Below are positions 1-9,077 of a DNA stretch of 64,000 bases, piece by piece. Numbering within the stretch: position 1 is the stretch's first letter; every line of letters begins with the position of its first letter. The stretch comes from Halobacteriovoraceae bacterium. GTDB taxonomy: Bacteria; Bdellovibrionota; Bacteriovoracia; Bacteriovoracales; Bacteriovoracaceae. Both the position numbers and the translations under genes were made by a program. The notes under the pieces are model-generated. The model worked only from the letters and a program-made list of their open reading frames with translations, had not been told where the DNA came from and searched no databases. The DNA lies in the NCBI GenBank assembly GCA_020635115.1, contig JACKAK010000007.1, positions 124,001 to 188,000 on the forward strand, in the 5' to 3' direction.

Positions 1-70
1 GCAAAATGATATTCTAATTAAACGTTTAGAGAGAGTTGAAAAGTATATAGATATACCTGGAGATTTTTAA
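1..70 (+). CDS. C-terminal end of an upstream gene (partial)
   Basis: The frame starting at base 2 is open and ends with TAA at 68-70, encoding 22 residues that finish in YIDIPGDF. The stop overlaps the ATG of the next gene by one base (TAATG), the same coupling used in the dpp operon of this window, so it is probably the last codons of a gene co-transcribed with ggt. Too little is visible to name a function. Confidence 0.5.
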   Translation, partial: QNDILIKRLERVEKYIDIPGDF

Positions 71-1755
71 TGAAGTTATTTTTTCTTCTCTTTTTTTTAT
101 TTTCTTCCTGTGCACATAAACAAAATTCTCCTCTTGATGAAACAGTTTCAAATCAATATATGGTCACGTCACAAGGAGTTTATACAACTGAGGCCGCTAT
201 CAAAATGTTTGAGCTAGGAGGAAACGCTTTCGATGCCTTTGCTGCAGCAAGTTTCACTATCTCCGTTGAGAGACCACAGTCAACAGGTTTAGGAGGGGGA
301 GGTTTTTTAGTAGGGAAAACAAAAAAAGATAAGACTCCCTTTACACTTGATTTTAGGGAAAAGGCGCCTATTAAAGGAAACTCTAAAATGTTTCTTGATA
401 AGACAGGAGCTGAAATCCAAGGTAAGTCAATAAATGGTATTTTTTCAGTCGGAGTCCCTGGACTCGTTGCTGGTGTTTTGGAAATTCATGAACAATATGG
501 GAAGTTATCAAGACAACAAGTTTTAGGGCCGGCGATTGAGTTAGCACAAAAAGGATTTGAAGTTTACCCAGAACTAGGTAAAGCATTAGAGTACCGAAAA
601 GATGAACTCGCCAAACATCCTTCAAGCAAAAAGATCTTTTTTAAAGATAATAGATTACTCAGTGTCGGAGATTTGCTTGTTCAAAGTGATCTTGCAAAAA
701 CCTTGAAGAGAATTTCTGATTTTGGGAAAAATGAGTTTTACCAAGGAGAGATTGCTAAAAAAATCATCGAACATAGTAAAAAAATGAATGGAATTTTAAC
801 ATTTGAAGATTTCACAAATTACCAGACAGTGAAAAGAAGTCCAGTCGTTGGAAGTTTAGGAAACTATAAAATTTATTCAATGGGCCCTCCTAGTTCTGGA
901 GGTATTCATATCATTCAAATTCTCAATATTTTGAAAAAATTTAAGTTTTCAGAAAGTGATTTTCAAAAAACGCAAACAATCCATAAAATAGCTCAGGCCA
1001 TGCAGTTGGCCTTTGCTGATAGATCTCAATTTTTAGGGGATACAGATTTTGTAAAAGTACCAGTCAAAGCTTTAACTTCACAGGAATATGCAGAAGATCT
1101 CAGTGAAAAAATGACTAGTGTTGCATTAAAACAAAGTAGTGTGGCCCCTGGTAAACCTTGGCCTTATGAATCTCCTGAGACCACTCATTTCACGATTGCA
1201 GATACTGAAGGTAATGTTATTTCCTCAACCCAAACAATTAATGGTTATTTTGGATCAGGCGTTGTTGCCAAGGGGACAGGAATTGTTCTTAATAATGAAA
1301 TGGATGATTTTTCTACAAGGCCCGGCGCAAGTAATTTATTTGGGGCCATTGGAGGTGATAAAAACTTAGTTGAACCTCAAAAAAGGCCCCTAAGTTCAAT
1401 GTCTCCTACCATTATTTTTGATAGTGAAGGAAAATTTAAAATGGCCTTAGGCAGTCCTTCAGGCACTAGAATCTTAACTTGTGTAGCTCAAGTAATTCTT
1501 AATCATCTGGTTTTTGGAAAAAATTTATATGAGTCAGTTGAAGCAACAAGAATTCATCACCAATGGTCTCCTGATACCTTATTTGTCGAAGCTCCGTATT
1601 TTCCCGAAAAGATGATGGATGAGCTTAGGTTACTTGGTTATGACCTACAAAAAAAAGAACTTGGTTGTAGAGTTCAGGCCATTTCAGTAAATTCGAGAAA
1701 TCAATTGATGGGAGTATCAGATTCAAGAGGCGAAGGGATGGCCTCAGGCCTGTAG
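70..1755 (+). CDS. ggt: Gamma-glutamyltranspeptidase (gamma-glutamyltransferase), lipoprotein form
   Basis: This 561-residue protein matches the Ntn-hydrolase gamma-glutamyltranspeptidase family, which cleaves the gamma-glutamyl bond of glutathione and related peptides in the periplasm. The family motifs are visible: STGLGGGGFLVG near residue 75, the autocleavage site TTHF with the predicted nucleophile Thr371, PSSGG, and GSPSGTR near residue 465 (usually GSPGG). The precursor is normally cut before the Thr into large and small subunits. The N-terminus is a lipoprotein signal with lipobox LFSSC, so the enzyme is predicted to be membrane-anchored through Cys14, whereas classical GGTs are soluble. 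The ATG overlaps the preceding stop by one base. The family call is firm; the substrate in this organism is not shown. Confidence 0.93.
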   Translation: MKLFFLLFFLFSSCAHKQNSPLDETVSNQYMVTSQGVYTTEAAIKMFELGGNAFDAFAAASFTISVERPQSTGLGGGGFLVGKTKKDKTPFTLDFREKAPIKGNSKMFLDKTGAEIQGKSINGIFSVGVPGLVAGVLEIHEQYGKLSRQQVLGPAIELAQKGFEVYPELGKALEYRKDELAKHPSSKKIFFKDNRLLSVGDLLVQSDLAKTLKRISDFGKNEFYQGEIAKKIIEHSKKMNGILTFEDFTNYQTVKRSPVVGSLGNYKIYSMGPPSSGGIHIIQILNILKKFKFSESDFQKTQTIHKIAQAMQLAFADRSQFLGDTDFVKVPVKALTSQEYAEDLSEKMTSVALKQSSVAPGKPWPYESPETTHFTIADTEGNVISSTQTINGYFGSGVVAKGTGIVLNNEMDDFSTRPGASNLFGAIGGDKNLVEPQKRPLSSMSPTIIFDSEGKFKMALGSPSGTRILTCVAQVILNHLVFGKNLYESVEATRIHHQWSPDTLFVEAPYFPEKMMDELRLLGYDLQKKELGCRVQAISVNSRNQLMGVSDSRGEGMASGL

Positions 1756-1914
1756 ATTTCACAAAAAGAAGCCACGCGCGTAAATAATATTCCAAGAGTT
1801 TAACTTCAAATATTTGCTCTAATTTTTTGAAATAATCTATAAATTCTACAAAACTTTAACAATCTAGTGATGTCTTAGAAACTTTGAATTATATCCTCTC
1901 TACCAGGAGGTTAA

Positions 1915-3609
1915 ATGTTCAGAGCTTCTTTCTTCGTGTTTATTTGTGTTTTCAATGTTTTTGCTGATGATAGCGGATGGATTGAAAAATGTCAGGACTA
2001 TCTACTAAAGAAGACGCGCTACATTAAGCATTCTGACTCACTCTATGAATTAATATCCAATTTGAAAATTTATCCAAAAAAAGAATCTTCTTCCCTTGAA
2101 CATGAACTACAATCGGCAAAATATTACTCTCAATTTGTCTCCCAAATGGCCAATGAAACAGTATATCTCGTCACAAAACTAGATGGGATATGGACGCCAA
2201 TATTTGATGGTTTTACCAAGTCAAAAAGTGAGAAACATGAAGCAAATATTTCATTTAAAACAATTGTATATAATGTGGAAAAAAAATTTTTAACATCCAC
2301 AGTATTTAACATTTTACGAAATGAAAACATTGCTAGAAATAAAAATTATGAACTTAGCAATTTAAATTACACTGCTAATTACAATATAAATTCTCCTATT
2401 ACAAAAATTCGTGATTATTTGAGAAAAAGGTGGATTGGCAAATATTTTAGAATGTTTGGGTTAGAAAAAATAGATGAAGATAAAGTAATTTCCTCTTTTC
2501 CTGTAAGACTCATTATCGATCTGAGCTACTCTTTAAATATAGATTTTTTAGATTTAATACAAATAAAAGCATCCGGAATATCATCATTTTTAAAAGATGA
2601 TCTTGAATCAATTGTCTTTTTACTCAAACAAAAAGTTGTTGAAATCAAGAGAAATTCTGAATCAAAAGAGATTGTAAATGTTTTCGATTATAAGGATGGA
2701 GAATTTGTATTTTTAGAAACGAAACCTTTGACAGATTTATTCAAAAGCGAAAAAGCTGTCTTTGCGAGTAGAAATTTGCCAATAAGTTTTGAAACGACAA
2801 GAAACTATTTAAGTGGCTCTTTAAAAGATGATCAACCATTTGATAGAACAGTGAAGAATGAAATGCTTTTTGGTAAAAAAATTCAACGAGCGACATTGAC
2901 AAAATTTCCTTATTTCTATTTTACAAATGATCTTAAATTTAAACTTTTTAGACTTTCATTCCCTGCAGCTTTGGCACAGGAGTTGTGGGGTTTTGATTTA
3001 TTAAATTTGAACAATGAAATGGCCAATTTTAACGGAAACTTTGGAGTATTCTTAAGAGATAACTATGTAAAAGCAAATTATTTCTTTTCAGACATTACAC
3101 TTAGCTCTACTCAGAAACAGGATGATTTTTCGATAATTTACCGTAAGCTTGCTCAGTTTTATCAATTTACCGACAAGGCCGAATTTGATAGTTATTTAGA
3201 CTTATTGACTGAATTAACTTCAGAAAGTTTAAAAAAAATTAAGAAAGAAAAAAGATTTTTTTATAAATTGGATAACACTATTCATTCTCTTAGGGCGCTT
3301 GGTTTACAAGTACAGCAGCAAAATTCAAGTTTTTCGAGACCAGTTCATTTATTTTTTGATTTAGAAGATATCTCAAGTGGATATAAGTTTATCGATGAAG
3401 ATCAATTTGTAAAGTTGATCAAATGGAAAGATATTTTTGTCCATTTAACCAATAAACCTCTAGTACGATCTATTAATTTTATGGCACCAGATTGGATCAT
3501 AACAGTTGAAAATATATCGTCGAAAATTTTAATTCATCACTTGTCGGTGGACGATTCATTCAATCAAATTAAATTGTTTAAAAAAGAAACAACAGTGATT
3601 GAGAAATAA
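1915..3609 (+). CDS. Exported protein of unknown function, 564 aa
   Basis: I do not recognise a family. The first 17 residues form a Sec signal peptide (MFRASFFVFICVFNVFA, then DDSGW), so the product should reach the periplasm or beyond. The rest is rich in Lys, Phe and Asn with no repeats or obvious membrane helices. A perfect ribosome-binding site (AGGAGGT) lies five bases before the ATG, so the start is secure. It stands alone between ggt and a convergent gene. Confidence 0.8.
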   Translation: MFRASFFVFICVFNVFADDSGWIEKCQDYLLKKTRYIKHSDSLYELISNLKIYPKKESSSLEHELQSAKYYSQFVSQMANETVYLVTKLDGIWTPIFDGFTKSKSEKHEANISFKTIVYNVEKKFLTSTVFNILRNENIARNKNYELSNLNYTANYNINSPITKIRDYLRKRWIGKYFRMFGLEKIDEDKVISSFPVRLIIDLSYSLNIDFLDLIQIKASGISSFLKDDLESIVFLLKQKVVEIKRNSESKEIVNVFDYKDGEFVFLETKPLTDLFKSEKAVFASRNLPISFETTRNYLSGSLKDDQPFDRTVKNEMLFGKKIQRATLTKFPYFYFTNDLKFKLFRLSFPAALAQELWGFDLLNLNNEMANFNGNFGVFLRDNYVKANYFFSDITLSSTQKQDDFSIIYRKLAQFYQFTDKAEFDSYLDLLTELTSESLKKIKKEKRFFYKLDNTIHSLRALGLQVQQQNSSFSRPVHLFFDLEDISSGYKFIDEDQFVKLIKWKDIFVHLTNKPLVRSINFMAPDWIITVENISSKILIHHLSVDDSFNQIKLFKKETTVIEK

Positions 3610-3634
3610 AATTGAAAAAAAATTAGCAGTTTTT

Positions 3635-4387
3635 TTATTTGATTAAATTCTTCAAACGTTCAATCAGTTTTTTCTTTTGCTTCAATCCCTTTGGAGTAAG
3701 ATTGTTGTTATCAAATTCATAGATTGAAACCGTCTGTATATCTAAAGATTCTCTTCTGTGATTGAGGAAAGAAATTAGATTTTCTTTTGAGACTTGGTAG
3801 GCATCAAAGAGATCTACAACGCTAAGTTGCCGGTCTTTAATAAATGAGCTAATTCGAGAGAAATCAATACTTTTGTGTAATGTCTCTTTCCAGTATTCCA
3901 TTGTTTCTACGAAAGCTAGATCTTGTATTTCACGAGCAAATTCATATCTTTTATGTGGCCCAGTTGATTCAACTTCGTAATTGAGTTCATCATAGGTGTG
4001 TCTATAAAGATATTCTGCCGCCGCGAGGACCAGTACAAATGACAGATAGTCAGAACTTACATCCATGAGGTTATAGTGAATGACAACACTTCGCCCTTTT
4101 ACTCCATATGCCTGATCACAAAACTCATCAAAAATATCATTGTTTCTTTGATTCGTTTTATGGCAGTGAAACCTTGGGTGTTTCATTCCATAAGATTTAG
4201 CTAAAGTTATGGTTCTTAATCCTAAATATGATTTTCTGATGTTTGCAAGTGCAATATTTATTTTTCTTTGTGGAGCTCCATGTGTGTAAGATTCACTTAC
4301 TGTTGCATGTGCTTGTAAACTGTATAGACCTAATGTAAGAACCGTACACAGTTTAAACAGAATAATTTTAATAATCATTGGATTCAT
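3635..4387 (-). CDS. Exported protein of unknown function, 250 aa
   Basis: No family is recognised. The start at 4387 is chosen because it gives a clean signal peptide (MNPMIIKIILFKLCTVLTLG and on to an AHA cleavage site near residue 29); the frame extends to 4441 but the added residues would sit ahead of the signal. The mature part has two Cys residues about 17 apart and an aromatic-rich stretch (LAAAEYLYRHTYDELNY) that could be one buried helix. It converges on the 1915-3609 gene. Confidence 0.65.
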   Translation of the reverse strand: MNPMIIKIILFKLCTVLTLGLYSLQAHATVSESYTHGAPQRKINIALANIRKSYLGLRTITLAKSYGMKHPRFHCHKTNQRNNDIFDEFCDQAYGVKGRSVVIHYNLMDVSSDYLSFVLVLAAAEYLYRHTYDELNYEVESTGPHKRYEFAREIQDLAFVETMEYWKETLHKSIDFSRISSFIKDRQLSVVDLFDAYQVSKENLISFLNHRRESLDIQTVSIYEFDNNNLTPKGLKQKKKLIERLKNLIK

Positions 4388-4483
4388 CGTTTCACAGTGT
4401 AAGGGTAAGTGATGGGGAAAATCAAATATGACACTTAGCATGTTAGGAAATGTTAGAAATAGGAGGATTTGGCCCTCCTAATT

Positions 4484-4702
4484 TCAATAAGTTGAATTTG
4501 AAACATAGAGTCTAAATAATTTGTCCTTTGATCTTCTTATTAGACAATCACCATTATTTTTTTGTTCGATAAGGTAATCATAGAATTCGGGTAGGGTGTC
4601 AGAAACCTCTAGTAAAGATTTTCCTTCATGTTCTCCAAAGTCTATAAAAACTCTATCTTCTTCAATGATGCCTGTAATGGGACTTATTTCTTGTATTGCC
4701 AT
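4484..4702 (-). CDS. Small protein with an ExoX-C-like FGxHxGK motif
   Basis: This 72-residue protein contains FGEHEGKSLLEVSD followed by PEFYDYLIEQ. That resembles the short C-terminal module of ExoX-like exonucleases and DUF3820-type proteins (pattern FGK.KGK...EVP..Y..WL). No catalytic domain is attached, so it may be a stand-alone nucleic-acid-binding module. A GGAGGG ribosome-binding site precedes the ATG. The similarity is by eye and modest. Confidence 0.6.
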   Translation of the reverse strand: MAIQEISPITGIIEEDRVFIDFGEHEGKSLLEVSDTLPEFYDYLIEQKNNGDCLIRRSKDKLFRLYVSNSTY

Positions 4703-4812
4703 TTTCCCTCCTTAGAATGTGGCCATTTTGAATGATATATATTGAATCTAGATGATTGTGCCTTCCTTTGCCTCTATTAATTCTTTCGTAAGAATTGCGA
4801 AATGACAATGCT

Positions 4813-5826
4813 CTAACGAATGGAATGGAAAAAACTTTTAAAGAAAGTAACAATGAGTTTGAATTCTTGAGGATAGTGGTCTGACACTAATCTTTTTACC
4901 AGCTCTAGTGCTGCAAAAACTTTAGTTGGTTCTCTAAACGGACGTCCTGTAATCATTGCAGCTATAATGTCCATGACTGAAACAATCATTGTTTCAAAGC
5001 CTGAAACTTGATAGTTTGCTTGTTCGTCTTCAATGAAAAGAATATTTTCTTTATTAAGAAGACTGAATGTATGATGTTTTAAAATGATGTTCATAAAATT
5101 TGGTGAAAGTGGGATTCGACCTTTTAAAATTTCGACAGATCGTTCAGGATGTTCAGAAAGAATTTTTTTGTCATGTATAGATAATCCTTGTTGTTCATAT
5201 TTTTCTGTAGGTATTGCAGACATTCCAATATCTTTAAAATAACTTGTCACAAATAGGGATTCAATGTCTCGCTCATTAAATACCCCAGCGTGTTTTAAAC
5301 AACCAAAAACGAAAAAACTTGAAAGCATAGGTTGAGCAAAAATAAAATGGTGTTTCTGCTGGATATATGAATTATATAGAAAAGGCAAAAGATTGGAGTT
5401 TCTTTGGAGAAAGCTACCAAGGTTGCGTACACTTTGATACTGAAGCTCTAGGACTTGATCATTAGTTGGATCTCTATACAAGTATTCCATATTTATAGTG
5501 AGTAAATTGCAAACTTTTTTTGCATTTTCTTTTAATTCACCTATAGATAGTGAACGAATTGATTTTCTTAATACGTCTTGTTGATAATGAATCAGCTGAT
5601 CATACTCGTTGTCATGAACAAATAGATTTAATACTCCCTTTTGAATCATTTTGTGAAAGATGTTTTTACTGAAGGATGTGTTTTTATGTATGAATACCAG
5701 AAAACGCCCATGTTCTTGAGTATAGATATCAGTTGGAGATTGGTCTAAATAGAGAAGTTCACGAATCTTTACTTTTCGTAAATTGAAATTTAAAAAATTT
5801 TGTTTTAAAAGGTCATAGGGTTCCAT
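4813..5826 (-). CDS. Degenerate HD-GYP domain protein, probably catalytically inactive
   Basis: The C-terminal half (about residues 150-337) follows the layout of the HD-GYP c-di-GMP phosphodiesterase domain: HPERSVEILKG matches the HP..G..IL helix, ILKHHTF the HHE helix, and VMDIIAAMITGRPFREPTKV the D..DA...RPYR segment. The metal-binding HD is replaced by FKDIGM, the Glu of HHE is Thr, and the GYP loop is absent. The N-terminal half resembles the domain that precedes HD-GYP in many delta-proteobacterial proteins. It is most likely a c-di-GMP-related sensor or scaffold rather than an enzyme, which is inference from the missing residues. Confidence 0.75.
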   Translation of the reverse strand: MEPYDLLKQNFLNFNLRKVKIRELLYLDQSPTDIYTQEHGRFLVFIHKNTSFSKNIFHKMIQKGVLNLFVHDNEYDQLIHYQQDVLRKSIRSLSIGELKENAKKVCNLLTINMEYLYRDPTNDQVLELQYQSVRNLGSFLQRNSNLLPFLYNSYIQQKHHFIFAQPMLSSFFVFGCLKHAGVFNERDIESLFVTSYFKDIGMSAIPTEKYEQQGLSIHDKKILSEHPERSVEILKGRIPLSPNFMNIILKHHTFSLLNKENILFIEDEQANYQVSGFETMIVSVMDIIAAMITGRPFREPTKVFAALELVKRLVSDHYPQEFKLIVTFFKSFFHSIR

Positions 5827-5987
5827 TGTATTATTATCTCAATAAACTAAGAAAATTCCACAGGATAGATATTTCTATCTCGTGATGTGTGAATTTGGAT
5901 GAATTCACAAAACACGATAGAAAAGCATTCTAGTCAAATGATATATTTAATTTGTTGCTTTTGAGTGTATATAGCAAGGAGGAATAA

Positions 5988-6128
5988 ATGGGCAATGTAA
6001 GAGTACTATCGGATTTATCAATAAGTCAGTTTTTACAAAAAATTGTAATTATAAACATACATATTTCAAACTACGAACACACGTTAAACTTCAAATCATT
6101 AGAATTCCAACACTTAAGTGTGCTCTGA
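5988..6128 (+). CDS. Candidate small protein, 46 aa
   Basis: Within the 447-base gap between two genes, an ATG at 5988 follows a strong ribosome-binding site (AAGGAGG, spacing six). It opens a 46-codon frame ending TGA at 6126-6128 (starts MGNVRVLSDLS, ends FQHLSVL). No homologue is recognised and there is no signal or membrane segment. The ribosome-binding site is the only strong support. I see no other feature in the rest of the gap 5827-6297. Confidence 0.4.
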   Translation: MGNVRVLSDLSISQFLQKIVIINIHISNYEHTLNFKSLEFQHLSVL

Positions 6129-6297
6129 CACAAAAAGGACACAAAATTTGGCCCAAATCAATACTGTCGTAAAAAGCCAAATCATGAACCTAAATCGATA
6201 GAATATCTCTCTTTATACTATTAGTTACAAAATTGACCTTTTATCAACTGATTTAACAGATCAAAATAAGTCGATGTCCCTTTATCAAGAGGTTTGT

Positions 6298-7203
6298 ATG
6301 GAGATTTCCAAAAACATTGATCTAGTTTCCTACCTTCAGGAAGGAAAAATAGATGAGTTTCTCATTCTCGATAAGAAATGGCCCATACACTTCCACTGGT
6401 CGAACTGGGAAAACACATGTTTGTTCCAAAGATCAAATCTACATAAAGACAAAAATAACGAAAAAAGATGCACCGATCTTTGTAAAGGATTGGAAGAGCT
6501 TAAGAATGTAGAACTATTTTTCAGATTCAAAGGGGTAACTCTAAAAAAATCTTTGTTTGATCTTTATGAAAACTTTGTTGAAGACAAGCTCAAATTATTA
6601 TGGTTTTCAAGTGAGGAGAATGAAATCCAAATTTCATTTACCAATATTTCTGGGCCCTATATTTCTTTGACTTCATTACGATGGTTTGATCCTGAAATTT
6701 TTCGTAAGTTTATTTTTAGAAAAATTCTAACTCGTCAAATGGATCTAAGAAATTTCAGAATAAATAGTGAGCTTCCAGTAAATTGCTATTTTTCGGATTC
6801 TGTTGGCGATCACGAAAATGTAAAATTACATCAAATCTCTAAATCAGGACTTCTTTTTAAAATTCGTGGAAATAGTACACTTGTTAAGTTTCAAAATTCA
6901 AAAATTATTAAACTACAACTCAATCTTTCTCCTTTTATGCAGGGAGCTCAAGAAAGAATTATTTCCATATTTGTAGATAACAGCATTATGAATATTAACA
7001 GAAATACCAGAAATAATAAGATGAATTCATTTCAAGAATATTTTCTATTTATTGGATTTAAAGATTTTGATGAAAACTTTCATTTTAAAGGACTTGAATC
7101 AATTTTTGTTCCCTATTTGGAAAACCTTGAAAACAATTTTTCAGACCAATTAGAAATATTCCATAACTTAGAGGGGAAAAAAGCAGGAAACACCTCGTTC
7201 TAA
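6298..7203 (+). CDS. PilZ-like domain protein, 301 aa
   Basis: The start at 6298 (MEISKN) is preferred over the in-frame ATG at 6274 because AAGAGG lies five bases before it. Residues about 140-240 resemble a weak PilZ domain: LRNFRINSELPVNC recalls the RxxxR c-di-GMP-binding start, and ISKSGLLFKI recalls the (D/N)xSxxG strand, with Gln-Ile-Ser in place of the acidic residue. The N-terminal half is unrecognised. The 3' end overlaps dppF convergently by 36 bases. Confidence 0.5.
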   Translation: MEISKNIDLVSYLQEGKIDEFLILDKKWPIHFHWSNWENTCLFQRSNLHKDKNNEKRCTDLCKGLEELKNVELFFRFKGVTLKKSLFDLYENFVEDKLKLLWFSSEENEIQISFTNISGPYISLTSLRWFDPEIFRKFIFRKILTRQMDLRNFRINSELPVNCYFSDSVGDHENVKLHQISKSGLLFKIRGNSTLVKFQNSKIIKLQLNLSPFMQGAQERIISIFVDNSIMNINRNTRNNKMNSFQEYFLFIGFKDFDENFHFKGLESIFVPYLENLENNFSDQLEIFHNLEGKKAGNTSF

Positions 7204-8115
7204 AGTTTCTTGAATTGCAGGTCTTTCAGTTTTACATTTTTCTTGGCAATAGAAACACCTCGATTGAAAAAGACAACCTTGTGGCAAATTCAAAGGTGAT
7301 GGTAGTTCACAGGAGTTTGTATTTGAAACACGATCAATTTCTTTTTGGTGTAGTGAAGGAACACTTTCAATAAGGAGTTTTGTATAAGGATGTTGGGGAT
7401 AATTGAAAACTTGCTCAATGGGCCCATATTCAACAACACTACCTAGGTACATAACAACGACTCGATCTGAAATATGTTTTACGACAGAAAGGTCATGAGA
7501 GATAAACAGACAGCTTAGACCCATTTCTCTTTGTAATTCTAGTAATAAATTTAAAATTTGAGCTTGGATTGAAACGTCTAGTGCAGAAACTGGTTCGTCA
7601 CAAATGAGTATCTTGGGTGATTTTATGATTGCTCTGGCAATTCCAATTCGTTGCCTTTGACCACCTGAAAACATATGTGGGTAATTATTTGCCTGATCGG
7701 GTCTCAAACCAACCTTTATCATTGCTTCAATGGCCTTTTGTTGTGCTTCTTTCCTGTTCACTTTTTTGATGAGTAGGGGGGAAGCTATTATTTCCCAGGC
7801 CTTTTTACGTGGATTAAGTGAATTATAGGGATCTTGAAAAATCATTTGGATATCATCTATGTGTGGTAATACTTTTCCATTTGAATAAGTATTTTCTCCA
7901 TACTCAATAGTTCCTTCTGTTGGTTCATGGAGACCCATCAGAATTTTGGCCACCGTACTTTTTCCACAACCACTTTCTCCCACAATAGCTAATGTTTCAT
8001 TGCTGTAAAGATTAAAACTTAAGTCATTTACCGCGATGAGTTTCAGATTTTGACCTTGAAAATGAACTGAAAACTCTTTTTTAAGATTGAAAACATTTAA
8101 AACTGAATTGTTCAA
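7168..8115 (-). CDS. dppF: Dipeptide/oligopeptide ABC transporter ATP-binding protein (DppF/OppF)
   Basis: This is the cytoplasmic ATPase of a peptide importer. It carries Walker A (GESGCGKST), the Q-loop (IFQDPYNSLNPR), the signature FSGGQRQRIGIARA, Walker B (KILICDEPVSALD) and the C-terminal oligopeptide/dipeptide extension with a Cys-rich tail (GCLFQSRCFYCQEKC) typical of OppD/F proteins and possibly binding an Fe-S cluster. I place the start at the TTG at 8115, whose TTGA overlaps the dppD stop by four bases behind a GGGGGA; the frame also allows a GTG at 8139. It is the last gene of the five-gene operon. Confidence 0.92.
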   Translation of the reverse strand: MNNSVLNVFNLKKEFSVHFQGQNLKLIAVNDLSFNLYSNETLAIVGESGCGKSTVAKILMGLHEPTEGTIEYGENTYSNGKVLPHIDDIQMIFQDPYNSLNPRKKAWEIIASPLLIKKVNRKEAQQKAIEAMIKVGLRPDQANNYPHMFSGGQRQRIGIARAIIKSPKILICDEPVSALDVSIQAQILNLLLELQREMGLSCLFISHDLSVVKHISDRVVVMYLGSVVEYGPIEQVFNYPQHPYTKLLIESVPSLHQKEIDRVSNTNSCELPSPLNLPQGCLFQSRCFYCQEKCKTERPAIQETLERGVSCFFPL

Positions 8116-9077
8116 AATTCCCCCAATGGGAAAAGGCACCTTACACTTTTTGATAAGTTTGTTTCTAGTGAAATTGTTTTTTTACAATCTTCTTTCATAA
8201 ATTCACATCTGTTTGCAAATTGGCAGCCAGAAGGTCTATTAGAAAGTGAGGGGACAATTCCCCTAATTGTATGAAGTTGGCTTTTAAAAGTAGGTGAACT
8301 TTCTGGAAGAGATTCTATAAGTGCTTTAGTATATGGATGCAGAGGGGTTGCCAGCAGTTCAGTCGTTTTTTGTTCTTCAACAATTTCTCCTGCGTACATT
8401 ACCTGAATTCTATCGGCATATTGTGCAACTACTCCAAGATCGTGAGTGATAAGCATAATTGCCATTTTATGTGTTTTGCATAAACTTTTCAATAAATCCA
8501 AAATTTGCTTTTGGATCGTAACATCTAGTGCAGTAGTAGGTTCATCAGCAATCAGAATATCTGGGCCAGCAGCTATGTTCATTGCAATCATTACTCTTTG
8601 GGCCATCCCTCCCGAGAGTTCAAATGCATAGGAATTTAATCTTTTTTCAGGGTCAGGTATTCCTACAGAATACAATAGGTCTAATACCTTTTTTTCACGT
8701 TCAGGTTTATTTAAACCAGTATGTATTTTAAGAACTTCCTCAATCTGATACTTTACTGTAAGTACTGGGTTAAGAGAAGACATTGCATCTTGAAAAATCA
8801 TTGCAATTTTCTTACCTCTAATTTTCTGGTATTTTTCTTCTGAAATTTTTAAAAGATCAGTTTCTTGATAATTCATTTTAGTGGCATTGAAATGAGCGTT
8901 TTGCGGTAACAAGTTCATAATGGCCAGATTCGTGATCGACTTTCCACTGCCAGATTCTCCAACAATTCCTAAGATTTCACCTGCATTAAGATTGAAACTA
9001 ACGTCTCTAAGTGCGTGTACAGGGCCATATTTGGTGTCAAAATGTAAATTCAGTTTTTCGATTGCAAGTAAACTCAT
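8112..9077 (-). CDS. dppD: Dipeptide/oligopeptide ABC transporter ATP-binding protein (DppD/OppD)
   Basis: This is the second ATPase of the peptide importer. Walker A GESGSGKS, Q-loop IFQDAMSSLNPVLT, signature LSGGMAQRVMIAMN, Walker B DILIADEPTTALD, and the C-terminal GCQFANRCEFMKEDC extension are all present. The start at 9077 (MSLLAIEKL) is chosen because the ATG overlaps the dppC stop by one base (TAATG) and matches the family's N-terminus; the longer frame to 9158 runs through dppC. It pairs with DppF on the membrane dimer DppBC. Confidence 0.93.
   Translation of the reverse strand: MSLLAIEKLNLHFDTKYGPVHALRDVSFNLNAGEILGIVGESGSGKSITNLAIMNLLPQNAHFNATKMNYQETDLLKISEEKYQKIRGKKIAMIFQDAMSSLNPVLTVKYQIEEVLKIHTGLNKPEREKKVLDLLYSVGIPDPEKRLNSYAFELSGGMAQRVMIAMNIAAGPDILIADEPTTALDVTIQKQILDLLKSLCKTHKMAIMLITHDLGVVAQYADRIQVMYAGEIVEEQKTTELLATPLHPYTKALIESLPESSPTFKSQLHTIRGIVPSLSNRPSGCQFANRCEFMKEDCKKTISLETNLSKSVRCLFPLGEF

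Noticed and set aside
3615..3636. A-run and T-run hairpin between two convergent genes
   Set aside because: The stem is only A-T pairs with a tiny loop; too weak to call a terminator.
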